DNA from: Akkermansia sp.
GTDB lineage: Bacteria > Verrucomicrobiota > Verrucomicrobiia > Verrucomicrobiales > Akkermansiaceae
Direction of reading: 5' to 3'
Assembly (NCBI GenBank): GCA_024405415.1
Contig: JAKSOV010000013.1
Span: 1 to 33,255, forward strand
Length of the DNA: 33,255 nt
Both the position numbers and the translations under genes were made by a program. The notes under the pieces were generated by a model. That model made no database searches. It was not told where the DNA came from and saw nothing but the letters and a program-made list of their open reading frames with translations. This document shows, piece after piece, positions 15,340-22,948 of this stretch; the first letter of the stretch is position 1; every line of letters begins with the position of its first letter.

Positions 15340-15366
15340 TTGACTACCCCCCCCGATTGTTAAAAT
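15340..15366 (+). promoter_or_regulatory. Promoter and leader of PEP-CTERM gene 2
   Basis: TTGACT (15340-15345), 15-bp C-rich spacer, TAAAAT (15361-15366), then a 77-nt leader nearly identical to that of copy 1. The leader stem is TTGAGT/ACTCAA here, keeping the pairing of copy 1 with one base pair more. Confidence 0.6.
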
Positions 15367-15443
15367 GCAAGGCGTTGAGTTTCAAGGATTTGCGACTCAA
15401 TATCAAAATCATCTAACTCTTTAATTTTAAAAGACTTACAACA

Positions 15444-16112
15444 ATGAAGAAAACACTTTTTGCGGTCGCGGCTCTCGCCCTTTGCGGCACGGCGGTTGCG
15501 GGCGAGTACAACGCGAGCGAATACCAAAATGTAGATTTTACCAGTGCCATATACGGGAATGGGTCAAATGTTGTGTTCGTTGTGGACGCACCCGCTACCT
15601 TAAAAACCTTTCGGGCTTATGAAGCGGGGTCTATGACTTTGAGCTTTGTTGGTGAGAACACCATCTTAGTGAACGGTAGCGGTATCGGTGGGATTAGTGG
15701 GTTGGACTTGTATACCAGAGGGCCTCTGGCCGTCATAGGCGACAGCTCTGCCAAAGAATACTGGTATACCGCACTCACTTCGGAGGACATCAAGAGTGTC
15801 ACGCTCGCAAGTACCACCAGTTCGTTCGGTGCTCCTTCCGCTAAGACCTCATTTGAAGGGTTGGCGGAAAGCGGTAGCATCACGCTCGGCAACGCCACGG
15901 TGGACTATATGGGTTACCACGAGGTTACCACCGCCGCCGAGGCTGAAGCTCTCATCACGGGCGACAACCAAATCGCGCTCGTGGCTATTAAAGGCACGAA
16001 AGAACTCGCTCTTGTCGGCAAGATTTCCGGTGCCACCACCCCCGAACCCGCCACGGCGACCCTCTCCCTGCTGGCTCTCGCGGGTCTGGCTTCCCGCCGC
16101 CGCCGCAAGTAA
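15444..16112 (+). CDS. PEP-CTERM-type secreted protein, copy 2
   Basis: A 222-aa paralogue of the preceding gene. Signal peptide (MKKTLFAVAALALCGTAVA) and C-terminal TPEPATATLSLLALAGL with an ASRRRRK end are almost the same as in copy 1, while the 160-residue body between them has diverged strongly, keeping short patterns (DSSAKEYWYTALTS against DSAALNYWGEKLTS). The signal and anchor are thus conserved and the exposed part varies. A role as a variable surface or matrix component is inferred; no enzyme motif is seen. Confidence 0.9.
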   Translation: MKKTLFAVAALALCGTAVAGEYNASEYQNVDFTSAIYGNGSNVVFVVDAPATLKTFRAYEAGSMTLSFVGENTILVNGSGIGGISGLDLYTRGPLAVIGDSSAKEYWYTALTSEDIKSVTLASTTSSFGAPSAKTSFEGLAESGSITLGNATVDYMGYHEVTTAAEAEALITGDNQIALVAIKGTKELALVGKISGATTPEPATATLSLLALAGLASRRRRK

Positions 16113-16138
16113 CGGATTTTTCTTAATGTAAAGAGTTG

Positions 16139-16175
16139 CACCTCATCGGCTTCGGCCGGTGGGGTGTTTCTCTTT
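16139..16175 (+). terminator. Terminator of PEP-CTERM gene 2
   Basis: The same 12-bp stem, TTCG loop and TTTCTCTTT tail as at 15248-15284. Confidence 0.8.
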
Positions 16176-16224
16176 GCCGCGTGCGTGGCTCTCATAGGCT
16201 CGTAAGCCGCCGCAAGGCGCGAAA

Positions 16225-16255
16225 CACCTACACGAGACGTGCCACCGGCGCTCCG
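16225..16255. repeat. Interspersed 31-bp repeat, copy 2
   Basis: Identical over 31 bp to 12279-12309. Confidence 0.85.
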
Positions 16256-16320
16256 TAACCACCCCGCCCGATGATGGGGTAACATGAAAATCACCCTTTT
16301 TAACGGGCGGGGTTGCGGGG

Positions 16321-16341
16321 GGGGGCATAACGCCACCCGCC
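16321..16341. repeat. Interspersed 21-bp repeat, copy 1
   Basis: GGGGGCATAACGCCACCCGC plus one C is identical to 22576-22596. Both are followed by an inverted repeat of different sequence, so the element looks modular. Confidence 0.8.
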
Positions 16342-16455
16342 CTACCCCACGCCCTTACGGACGTGGCTAATGTTTGGGACGTGCCCGGGGCACTCCCCAT
16401 AGAGCGCGCCTGTCGGCGCGGGGCCCTTCTATTCCGCGCGGGCTGCGCCCGCGCC

Positions 16456-16502
16456 ATTCTCAATTCTCAATTCTCAATTCTCAATTCTCAATTCTCAATT
16501 CT
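16456..16502. repeat. Heptamer array (CAATTCT) before lgt
   Basis: Six perfect CAATTCT units (16461-16502) preceded by a partial unit. It is the longest and most regular heptamer array in the window and lies directly beside a GC-rich inverted repeat, as in the other copies. Confidence 0.9.
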
Positions 16503-16535
16503 CCACCCTCCATTCATCGCGCACGCGAAAAACCC

Positions 16536-16564
16536 TTGTCGAACGGGGGCGGGGGTGCTATGCT
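16536..16564 (+). promoter_or_regulatory. lgt promoter, predicted leaderless
   Basis: TTGTCG (16536-16541), 17-bp spacer, TATGCT (16559-16564), then 9 nt to the ATG. Confidence 0.65.
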
Positions 16565-16573
16565 GCGGGCAGC

Positions 16574-17587
16574 ATGAATCTGCTCGCGTTCTACACCAAC
16601 AACCTCGACCCCGTCATTGTTCATCTGTTCGGCCCGCTGGCGCTGCGCTGGTATGGGCTGGCCTATGTGGCGGGTTTCATTTTGGGCTACCTCGTCCTGC
16701 AATGGATGTCGCGCCGCAAGATTTACTGTGTGGAGGAAGAACCGCTGGGCGATTTCATCACCGCCATCTGCATTTTCGGCGTGCTCTGCGGCGGGCGCCT
16801 CGGCGAGTTCTTTTTCTACTGGCTGCCCGAAAACGGGCTGTCCGGCATCGCCGCCGACCTGCAATCCGTTTGGGCGGCGTGGATGAACGGGCAATTTGCC
16901 CTGCCGTGGGTGTTCCGCGTGTATGAAGGCGGCATGGCCTCCCACGGCGGCATCATCGGCGTGCTCTGCGTGGCCATCTACTTCTGCTGCAAACACAAGT
17001 GGAACCTCGCCGCCGTGACGGACGGGCTGGCCATCGTGGCGCCGCTGGGGCTGTGCTTCGGGCGACTGGCCAATTTTATCAACGGCGAGCTTTGGGGCCG
17101 CATCACGGATTCCCCCATCGGCGTGCGCTTCATCAGCGAGGCCTACACCCTCCCCCTCACCAAGCTGGAGGAGCTGTGCACGGGCGCGGAGCACATCATT
17201 CAGGCGCCGCTCGGCGATGAAACCGCCACCCCCTACGAGGCGCTGATGCAGCTCTGCTACAGCAACGATGCCGTGGCCGCCATGGTCGCCGCGCAGCTGC
17301 CCACGCGCTACCCCTCCCAGCTGTTTGAGGCCTTCGGCGAGGGCCTGCTCATCTTCTGCATCCTTTTCCCCCTGCGCCTGCTGTGGAAAAAGGCCCCGCA
17401 CGGCATTTTCTCCGCCCTCTTTGCCTTCCTCTACGCCGCCGCACGCATCACCTGCGAGTGTTTTAAGGAGCCGGATGCGGGCGTGTGGTACGGCATCACG
17501 GAGGGCCAATGGCTCACGCTGGGCGTGATTGCCGCGGGCCTTGTGTTCCTCGTCATCGCGCTGCGCAACGCCCGCCGCGCCGCCTAA
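16574..17587 (+). CDS. lgt: Prolipoprotein diacylglyceryl transferase
   Basis: A 337-aa inner-membrane enzyme that transfers diacylglycerol from phosphatidylglycerol to the lipobox cysteine of prolipoproteins, the first step of lipoprotein maturation. Visible signatures are the N-terminal LRWYGLAYVAGFILGY, SHGGIIGV (His in the conserved HGG) and GRLANFINGELWGR, the Lgt family signature. It is longer than typical Lgt (about 260-290 aa) because of an insertion around residues 190-250 in a periplasmic segment. The start is set by the promoter ending 9 nt upstream. The DUF3737 and aminotransferase genes follow with gaps of 16 and 12 nt and are probably cotranscribed. It would act on the Sel1 lipoprotein in this window among others. 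Confidence 0.95.
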   Translation: MNLLAFYTNNLDPVIVHLFGPLALRWYGLAYVAGFILGYLVLQWMSRRKIYCVEEEPLGDFITAICIFGVLCGGRLGEFFFYWLPENGLSGIAADLQSVWAAWMNGQFALPWVFRVYEGGMASHGGIIGVLCVAIYFCCKHKWNLAAVTDGLAIVAPLGLCFGRLANFINGELWGRITDSPIGVRFISEAYTLPLTKLEELCTGAEHIIQAPLGDETATPYEALMQLCYSNDAVAAMVAAQLPTRYPSQLFEAFGEGLLIFCILFPLRLLWKKAPHGIFSALFAFLYAAARITCECFKEPDAGVWYGITEGQWLTLGVIAAGLVFLVIALRNARRAA

Positions 17588-17603
17588 GCCCCTACCCTGC
17601 GCC

Positions 17604-18464
17604 ATGAATACCGATGCCACCCCTGCCCCGCGCACCCTTTCCCGCGAGAAGTTCACGGGCGAGCGAGCCCTGTTCGGCAGCCGCAATCTGGAGATTGTCG
17701 ACTCCATCTTCGAGGACGGCGAATCCCCCCTCAAGGAGAGCGCCGACATCGCCCTGCGCGGCTCCGCCTTCAAGTGGAAATACCCGCTCTGGTACTGCCG
17801 CAACATCACGACCGACCATTGCCACTGGTTTGAGATGGCGCGCGCGGGCGTGTGGTACAGCGAGAACATCTGCGTGGAGAACGCCCTCATCGAGGCGCCC
17901 AAGAACTTCCGCCGCTGCAACGGGCTGGCGCTGCGCCACGTACACCTGCCCAACGCCGCGGAGACCCTGTGGCACTGCCGCGACGTGGAGCTGGAGGACG
18001 TGCAGGCCAAGGGCGACTACTTTGCCATGAACGCGGAGGACCTGCGCATCTCGCGCCTCTCCCTGCTGGGCAACTACTCCTTCGACGGCGTGCGCAACAT
18101 GGAGATTGCCGACTCCCGCCTGCTCTCCAAAGACGCCTTCTGGAACAGCGACGGCGTCACCGCCCGCAACTGCTACATCTCGGGCGAATACCTGGGCTGG
18201 AACGCCCGCAACCTCACCCTCATCGACTGCACCATCGAGAGCCTGCAGGGCCTGTGCTACATCGACAATCTCGTACTGCGCAACTGCAAGCTGCTCAACA
18301 CCACGCTCGCCTTCGAGTACAGCAGCGTGGATGCCGACATCTGCGGCGGGGTGGACAGCGTGCTCAACCCCACCTCCGGCATCATCCGCGCGGATTCCAT
18401 CGGAGAGCTGATTCTCCAAAAGGACAAAATCGACCCGACCAAAACGCAAATCATCATCCGCTAA
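17604..18464 (+). CDS. DUF3737 right-handed beta-helix protein
   Basis: A 286-aa protein matching the DUF3737 pattern: GERALFGSRNLEIVDSIFE, ESPLKES, FKWKYPLWYC and EMARAGVWYSENI. The regularly spaced short strands (N-L-x-I/L-x-D/N-C) indicate a parallel beta-helix of about ten turns. No signal peptide or membrane segment is seen, so it is probably cytoplasmic. No biochemical function is established for the family to my knowledge. Such genes are often found beside MalY/PatB-type aminotransferases in gut bacteria as I recall, and that is the case here (12-nt gap), which suggests a shared role in amino-acid or sulfur metabolism. The start is taken at MNTDATPAP; an upstream open extension overlaps lgt. 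Confidence 0.85.
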   Translation: MNTDATPAPRTLSREKFTGERALFGSRNLEIVDSIFEDGESPLKESADIALRGSAFKWKYPLWYCRNITTDHCHWFEMARAGVWYSENICVENALIEAPKNFRRCNGLALRHVHLPNAAETLWHCRDVELEDVQAKGDYFAMNAEDLRISRLSLLGNYSFDGVRNMEIADSRLLSKDAFWNSDGVTARNCYISGEYLGWNARNLTLIDCTIESLQGLCYIDNLVLRNCKLLNTTLAFEYSSVDADICGGVDSVLNPTSGIIRADSIGELILQKDKIDPTKTQIIIR

Positions 18465-18476
18465 GCCCCCCCCGCC

Positions 18477-19637
18477 ATGTTTGACTCCACCACCGACCGC
18501 CGCCGGACAGGCTCCCTCAAATGGGATGTCGCCGACCACGAGCTGCCCATGTGGGTAGCCGACATGGATTTCACCGCCGCGCCCTGCATCCGCCGCGCGT
18601 TGGAATACCGCGTAGCGCACGGCATTTTCGGCTACAACACCCTGCCGGATGAATGGGCACAGGCCTACATCGGGTGGTGGCAGCGCCGCCACGGCTTCTC
18701 CATGCAGGCGGACTGGCTCATCTTCTGCACGGGCATCGTCCCCGCCATCTCCACCGCGGTGAGAAAACTCACCACCCCCGCGGAGAATGTGCTGCTGCTC
18801 ACGCCCGTGTACAACATTTTCTTCAATTCCGTGCTCAACAACGGGCGCCGCGTGCTGGAGTGCCCCCTGCGCTGCGAGGACAACCGCTTCTCTATCGACT
18901 GGGCGGATTTGGAGCAGAAGCTGGCCGACCCGCAGACCTCGCTGTTCATCCTCTGCAACCCGCACAACCCCACGGGCAACATCTGGAGCCGGGAGGAGCT
19001 GGCCCGCATCGGCGAGCTGTGCGCCAAGCACGGCGTGACCGTCATCGCAGATGAAATCCACTGCGACCTCACCGACCCCGGCTGCGCCTACACCCCCTTC
19101 GCCTCCGTCTCCCCCACCTGCCGCGACATCAGCGTGACCTGCATCGCCCCCACCAAGGCCTTCAACATCGCGGGTCTGCAGACGGCGGCGGTCTGTGTGC
19201 CGCAGCCGCAGCTGCGCCACAAGATGTGGCGCGCGCTCAATACGGATGAAGTGGCCGAGCCGAACAGCTTTGCCGTGCCCGCCACCATCGCCGCGTTCAA
19301 CGAGGGCGAGGCCTGGCTGGACTCCCTGCGGGCCTACATCGCCGAGAACAAGCAGGAGGTCGCCCGCTTCCTCGCCGCTGAGCTGCCGCGCGTGGGGCTG
19401 ACCCGCTCTCAGGCTACCTACCTGCTCTGGCTCGACTGCTCCGCCTACGGCATCCCGAGCGTGGAGCTTGCCGACCGCATCCGCCGCGAGACAGGGCTTT
19501 ATCTCTCCGCGGGCGCCGCCTTCGGCGGCCCCCACGACTGCTACCTGCGCCTCAACATCGCCTGCCCCCGCACCACCCTGCGCGACGGTCTGCGCCGTCT
19601 GAAACAAGGGCTGGACAAGGTGGGGCGGGGGGAATGA
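18477..19637 (+). CDS. MalY/PatB-type PLP aminotransferase (cystathionine beta-lyase)
   Basis: A 386-aa fold-type I PLP enzyme of the class I/II aminotransferases, MalY/PatB subgroup. Members cleave C-S bonds of cystathionine or cysteine to give pyruvate, ammonia and a thiol. Seen: N-terminal TTDRRRTGSLKWD and LPMWVADMDF typical of the subgroup, NPHNPTG (161-167), ADEIHCDL (191-198, the Asp that contacts the PLP nitrogen), and the Schiff-base lysine Lys227 in APTKAFNIAGLQ. Full length. It ends the lgt-DUF3737 run, and its stop codon lies 17 nt before a heptamer array. Whether it is mainly biosynthetic or a cysteine desulfhydrase cannot be told. Confidence 0.9.
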   Translation: MFDSTTDRRRTGSLKWDVADHELPMWVADMDFTAAPCIRRALEYRVAHGIFGYNTLPDEWAQAYIGWWQRRHGFSMQADWLIFCTGIVPAISTAVRKLTTPAENVLLLTPVYNIFFNSVLNNGRRVLECPLRCEDNRFSIDWADLEQKLADPQTSLFILCNPHNPTGNIWSREELARIGELCAKHGVTVIADEIHCDLTDPGCAYTPFASVSPTCRDISVTCIAPTKAFNIAGLQTAAVCVPQPQLRHKMWRALNTDEVAEPNSFAVPATIAAFNEGEAWLDSLRAYIAENKQEVARFLAAELPRVGLTRSQATYLLWLDCSAYGIPSVELADRIRRETGLYLSAGAAFGGPHDCYLRLNIACPRTTLRDGLRRLKQGLDKVGRGE

Positions 19638-19654
19638 CAAATGAGAATTTGTAA

Positions 19655-19813
19655 GTACAATGTACAATGTACAAAGTACAAATCATTAAATAGAGTGCGG
19701 CTGCGCCGCAAGGATTGGTAACTCGTTCTGACGCAAGCGTCAGAACGAGTTTGTTATCTCGCGGCGCAGCCGCCTAACTTCTTGATTTGTACATTGTACA
19801 TTGTACTTTGTAC
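19655..19813. repeat. Composite heptamer/hairpin element, complete mirrored copy
   Basis: A nested inverted repeat. Left heptamer array 19655-19682 (GTACAAT twice, GTACAAA twice). GCGGCTGCGCCGC at 19697-19709 pairs with GCGGCGCAGCCGC at 19761-19773. The centre is a 14-bp stem AACTCGTTCTGACG (19720-19733), loop CAAG, CGTCAGAACGAGTT (19738-19751). The right array 19786-19813 (TTTGTAC, ATTGTAC, ATTGTAC, TTTGTAC) has the same heptamers in inverted orientation but different order. It lies between the aminotransferase and permease genes and could act as a terminator in both directions. Confidence 0.92.
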
Positions 19814-19868
19814 ATCCCGACAAATCCCCATTTGTCGAACCACCCCTTTCCCTCCTCGTTCATTTTGC

Positions 19869-19897
19869 TTGAAAAAGGGGAATAAATTGTGTAACAT
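19869..19897 (+). promoter_or_regulatory. Promoter of the AI-2E family gene
   Basis: TTGAAA (19869-19874), 17-bp spacer, TAACAT (19892-19897), then 11 nt to the ATG: a leader of only a few nucleotides. Confidence 0.6.
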
Positions 19898-19908
19898 ATC
19901 CGCGGACC

Positions 19909-21012
19909 ATGGACACGCAGCCCCCTACATTGCCGAGTGAGCCGAATGACAAGCACCCCTTCCGCATGGGCGAGGGCGGGCGTTTCCTCGTTGTTGCCGC
20001 CTCGGCCTTTGTGGTGTTGTGGGGCTTGCAGAATGCGCGGAGCGTCATCATCCCCATGCTGATGGCGGGGTTCCTCGCCATCATCAGCTACTCCGTCACG
20101 GGGCTGCTGCGCCGGTACCTGCGCTTCCCGCATTGGCTGGCCGTCACCGCCACGGTGATTTTTGACGGCGGCGTGCTTTTCGGCGTCATCAGCCTCATCA
20201 ACTATCTGGCGCGCGACATGGTGCGCACCTTGCAGGGGGATGTCGCCGTGCGCCTCAGCGAGCGCTATGATGTCATCATGGCCGCCTTCGCCAACTTCGG
20301 TTTGGAGGAGCACATGCGCGCCATCTACAGCTCCCCGCAGGACATGTTCGATGTCCACCAAATCATCTCCTTCACCCAGTCGCTCACGGGGCAGGTTCTC
20401 GGCATCATGAGCACCTGCACCCTCGTGCTCATCATGATGACCTTCCTGCTGGGGGAGGCGCCGCTCTTCCTCACCAACCTGCGCAGGCTGCCCAGCAGCG
20501 CCAAGGGCAAGGAGCAGTTTATCAATGCGCTGCAAGGCATCCAGCGCTACCTGTTCATCAAAACCGTCAGCAGCACCCTCACGGCGGTGCTCGTGTGGAT
20601 TCTCTGCGCGGTGATGCACATTCCCTTCGCCTTCCTGTGGGCGGTGCTGGCCTTCGTGCTCAACTACATCCCCACCATCGGCTCCATCATGGCCGCCCTG
20701 CCGCCCATTGCCATGGCCGTGTTGCTGGGCAGCTGGGGAGACGTGCTCATCGTCACCCTCGGCTACATCGGCATCAACTGCGGCATCGGCAACGGCATCG
20801 AACCGCTTTTCCTCGGCAAACAATTCGGCATTGCCACCTCCGTCATCCTGCTCTCCGTCATCTTCTGGGGCTGGGTGTGGGGCCCCTGCGGCATGCTGCT
20901 GGCCGTGCCCATCACCGTGCTGCTGAAGCTCGCGCTGGAAAGCTCGCAGGACCTGTGGTGGGTGGCCGCCATCATCGACGGCGGCAAACAGGACACCACG
21001 CCGAAACACTGA
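19909..21012 (+). CDS. AI-2E family transporter (PerM-like)
   Basis: A 367-aa inner-membrane protein of the PerM/YdgG (AI-2E transporter) family. Paired hydrophobic helices at about residues 25-70 and 80-105, a more hydrophilic middle segment, then several helices including the conserved AFLWAVLAFVLNYIPTIGSI and GNGIEPLFLGKQFG near the C-terminus, both characteristic of the family. Members export small molecules; some are Na+/H+ antiporters, and the original link to autoinducer-2 does not hold for most. A hydrophilic N-terminal 20 residues precedes the first helix. lysA follows 28 nt downstream, probably cotranscribed. Confidence 0.9.
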   Translation: MDTQPPTLPSEPNDKHPFRMGEGGRFLVVAASAFVVLWGLQNARSVIIPMLMAGFLAIISYSVTGLLRRYLRFPHWLAVTATVIFDGGVLFGVISLINYLARDMVRTLQGDVAVRLSERYDVIMAAFANFGLEEHMRAIYSSPQDMFDVHQIISFTQSLTGQVLGIMSTCTLVLIMMTFLLGEAPLFLTNLRRLPSSAKGKEQFINALQGIQRYLFIKTVSSTLTAVLVWILCAVMHIPFAFLWAVLAFVLNYIPTIGSIMAALPPIAMAVLLGSWGDVLIVTLGYIGINCGIGNGIEPLFLGKQFGIATSVILLSVIFWGWVWGPCGMLLAVPITVLLKLALESSQDLWWVAAIIDGGKQDTTPKH

Positions 21013-21040
21013 CACCTTTCAAACACAACCATTCCCCGCT

Positions 21041-22327
21041 ATGCACTCATTCGCTTACCGAAACGGCTCCCTGCACTGTGAGAACGTGAACCTCGGCGAC
21101 ATCGCCGCCGCCGTGGGCACCCCCACCTTCGTCTACAGCAAAAAGACCATCACCGAGGACCTTGCCGAGTTCCGCCGCGCGCTCGCGCCCCTCAACGCCC
21201 ATGTGGCCTACGCGGTGAAAGCCTGCTCCAACAAGGCCATCCTCAACCTCATGGCGCAGCAGGGCGTCGGCTTCGACATCGTGTCCGGCGGCGAGCTGTG
21301 GCGCATCATCAACGCCGGCGGCGACCCCACCCTCTGCACCTACGCGGGCGTCGGCAAGACCGAGGCGGAAATCCGCTACGCGCTGGAGAAGCAGATTTAC
21401 TGCTTCAACTGCGAGAGCGAGAACGAGCTGCGCGAAATCAACCGCATCGCGGGTGAGATGGGCGTGAAGGCCCCCGTGGCCGTGCGCGTGAACCCCAATG
21501 TGGACGCCCACACGCACAAGTACATCACCACGGGCACCAACGAAAACAAGTTCGGCGTGGACATCACCCGCATCGAGCAGGTGTACGCCACCATCGCCGC
21601 CGAGATGCCCCACCTCCACATCAAGGGCCTGCAGATGCACATCGGCTCCCAGCTCACAGAAGTGAAGCCCTTCGTCATGGCCATCGAGAAGGTGAAGCCC
21701 ATTGTCGAGAAGTTTAAGGCGCTCTACGGCATCGAGTTCTGGAGCATCGGCGGCGGCATCGGCATCGTGTACGACGGCTGCCTCGCCTCCGGCAAGCCCG
21801 AGTGGTGGGCCGCCCACCCCGAGCAGATTACCATTCAAAGCTATGCGGACGCCATCATCCCCCTGCTGAAGGACCTCGGCCTCACCATCATTGTCGAGCC
21901 GGGCCGCCGCATGGTCGGCAATGCCTGCGCCATGCTCACCACCTGCCTCTACGAGAAGAAGGGCGAGGCCAAGACCTTCAAGATGATTGACGCGGGCATG
22001 AACGACATCATCCGCCCCGCTCTCTACGAAGGCTATCATGAGATTTGGCCCGTCACCGAGCACAGCGGCGACACCATCACCGCCGACATCGTGGGCCCCA
22101 TCTGCGAGAGCGGCGACTTCCAGGCCCAGAACCGCGCCATTGCGGACGTGAAGCCCGGCGAGGTGCTGGCCGAGATGAGCGCGGGTGCCTACGGTTTCAG
22201 CATGTCCTCCACCTACAACTCCCGCCCGCTGGCGGCCGAGGTGCTCGTGGACGGCGACAAGTGGCACATCATCCGCCGCCGCCAGACGCTGGAGCAGATT
22301 GTCGAGGACGAGCTGCTGCCGGAATGA
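21041..22327 (+). CDS. lysA: Diaminopimelate decarboxylase
   Basis: A 428-aa PLP enzyme that decarboxylates meso-diaminopimelate to L-lysine, last step of the pathway that also supplies peptidoglycan. Seen: VAYAVKAC with the PLP lysine Lys60, the alternative-racemase-type alpha/beta barrel, HIGSQLTEVKPF, SIGGGIGI (phosphate-binding glycines), IIVEPGRRMVGNA, and GPICESGDF carrying the catalytic Cys contributed by the second subunit. Full length. No Shine-Dalgarno lies in the 28-nt gap to the upstream permease gene. A heptamer array starts 13 nt after the stop. Confidence 0.95.
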   Translation: MHSFAYRNGSLHCENVNLGDIAAAVGTPTFVYSKKTITEDLAEFRRALAPLNAHVAYAVKACSNKAILNLMAQQGVGFDIVSGGELWRIINAGGDPTLCTYAGVGKTEAEIRYALEKQIYCFNCESENELREINRIAGEMGVKAPVAVRVNPNVDAHTHKYITTGTNENKFGVDITRIEQVYATIAAEMPHLHIKGLQMHIGSQLTEVKPFVMAIEKVKPIVEKFKALYGIEFWSIGGGIGIVYDGCLASGKPEWWAAHPEQITIQSYADAIIPLLKDLGLTIIVEPGRRMVGNACAMLTTCLYEKKGEAKTFKMIDAGMNDIIRPALYEGYHEIWPVTEHSGDTITADIVGPICESGDFQAQNRAIADVKPGEVLAEMSAGAYGFSMSSTYNSRPLAAEVLVDGDKWHIIRRRQTLEQIVEDELLPE

Positions 22328-22340
22328 TGGGGAAATTGTA

Positions 22341-22438
22341 AGTACAAAGCACAAAGCACAAAGTACAAATCATTGAATAGAGTGCGGCTATGCCGCAAGG
22401 ATTGGCAACTCGTTCTGACGCTCGCGTCAGAACGAGTT
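22341..22438. repeat. Composite heptamer/hairpin element, left half only
   Basis: Array of four units (AGTACAA, AGCACAA, AGCACAA, AGTACAA) at 22341-22368, GCGGC-TAT-GCCGC (22384-22396), then AACTCGTTCTGACG-CTCG-CGTCAGAACGAGTT (22407-22438). Spacers AATAGAGT and AAGGATTGG are the same as in the 19.7-kb copy; the right GC arm and right array are absent. Confidence 0.9.
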
Positions 22439-22575
22439 GTCCTTTTGGGCGACAAGGGTGGATGTTTGAAATAGGGACAGGGAGGGCTACAAGGGTAGAT
22501 TCACCCGCGCCTTGGTACCACCCTGCCATCCCGCCTTCGCCTACGGCTACGGCGTGACAAGTCGGCAGGGTTAGG

Positions 22576-22596
22576 GGGGGCATAACGCCACCCGCC
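22576..22596. repeat. Interspersed 21-bp repeat, copy 2
   Basis: Identical over 21 bp to 16321-16341. Confidence 0.8.
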
Positions 22597-22601
22597 TTGA
22601 T

Positions 22602-22737
22602 CCCAACTCTCACGAGTTGGGCCAAAATTCTTATCGCCTAAAGGCTCAACGACCGCGCGGGCTTTAGACCCGCGCTGACATTCTTTCGGATGCGCCTTTA
22701 GGCGCCAAGAATTTTAGCCCAAGGCGTGAGCCTTGGG
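22602..22737. repeat. Second type of nested inverted repeat
   Basis: Outer hairpins CCCAACTC-TCAC-GAGTTGGG (22602-22621) and CCCAAGGC-GTGA-GCCTTGGG (22718-22737) flank a nested structure: AAAATTCTT (22624-22632) with AAGAATTTT (22707-22715), GCCTAAAGGC (22636-22645) with GCCTTTAGGC (22694-22703), and innermost GCGCGGG-CTTTAGA-CCCGCGC (22655-22675). The layering recalls the heptamer element, but the sequences are unrelated. Confidence 0.85.
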
Positions 22738-22786
22738 GGTAACCCCGGTGATTTTACCCGGCCCATAACCCCGCCGGATGGCGGGG

Positions 22787-22806
22787 TGGTTACGGAGCGC
22801 GGGTGG
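22787..22806. repeat. Inverted, diverged fragment of the 31-bp repeat
   Basis: Its reverse complement, CCACCCGCGCTCCGTAACCA, matches 16242-16261 (end of repeat copy 2 plus flank) except for one base. Both are joined to a GGGG/CCCC-type hairpin. Confidence 0.65.
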
Positions 22807-22912
22807 ATTTACTCTTGCGATTTTTCTGCTTTGCAATCTCGGCATATTTCGGGTGTTTCTCGCCCCGTCATTTCCTCCTCTCGGGAAAAACGAAATAACG
22901 AGCATTTTTGCC

Positions 22913-22941
22913 TTGAAGCCGCGCGGGGAGCGGAGTAGAAT
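22913..22941 (+). promoter_or_regulatory. lpxA promoter, predicted leaderless
   Basis: TTGAAG (22913-22918), 17-bp spacer, TAGAAT (22936-22941), then 7 nt to the ATG. Confidence 0.7.
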
Positions 22942-22948
22942 GCCGAGT

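Larger units (their letters stand above)
16176..16535. other. Hairpin-dense intergenic region before lgt
   Basis: About 360 nt with no supported gene. In order: the 31-bp repeat, GC-rich inverted repeats (CCACG...CGTGG, GTGCCC-GGGGCAC-type, GCGCGCC...GGCGCG), a 21-bp repeat shared with 22576-22596, and a heptamer array (16456-16502). Open frames here only read through the repeats. Confidence 0.7.
22328..22948. other. 621-nt intergenic region built of repeats
   Basis: It holds, in order, a half copy of the composite element (22341-22438), a 21-bp repeat (22576-22596), a nested inverted repeat (22602-22737), a CCCCGCC-GGAT-GGCGGGG hairpin with an inverted fragment of the 31-bp repeat (22769-22806), and the lpxA promoter. 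Open frames through it, including an upstream in-frame extension of lpxA, are repeat-derived and not supported as coding. Confidence 0.75.

Noticed and set aside
16456-16502. CRISPR-like short regular repeats
   Set aside because: The units are contiguous heptamers without unique spacers, too short for CRISPR repeats, and no cas gene is present in the window.
17592-19667. Long minus-strand open frame opposite DUF3737 and the aminotransferase
   Set aside because: Both plus-strand genes have full-length recognisable products; the antisense product is low-complexity.
22778-22948. N-terminal extension of LpxA
   Set aside because: It is encoded by repeat-derived intergenic sequence and covers the promoter; LpxA proteins begin with the HPTA repeat.
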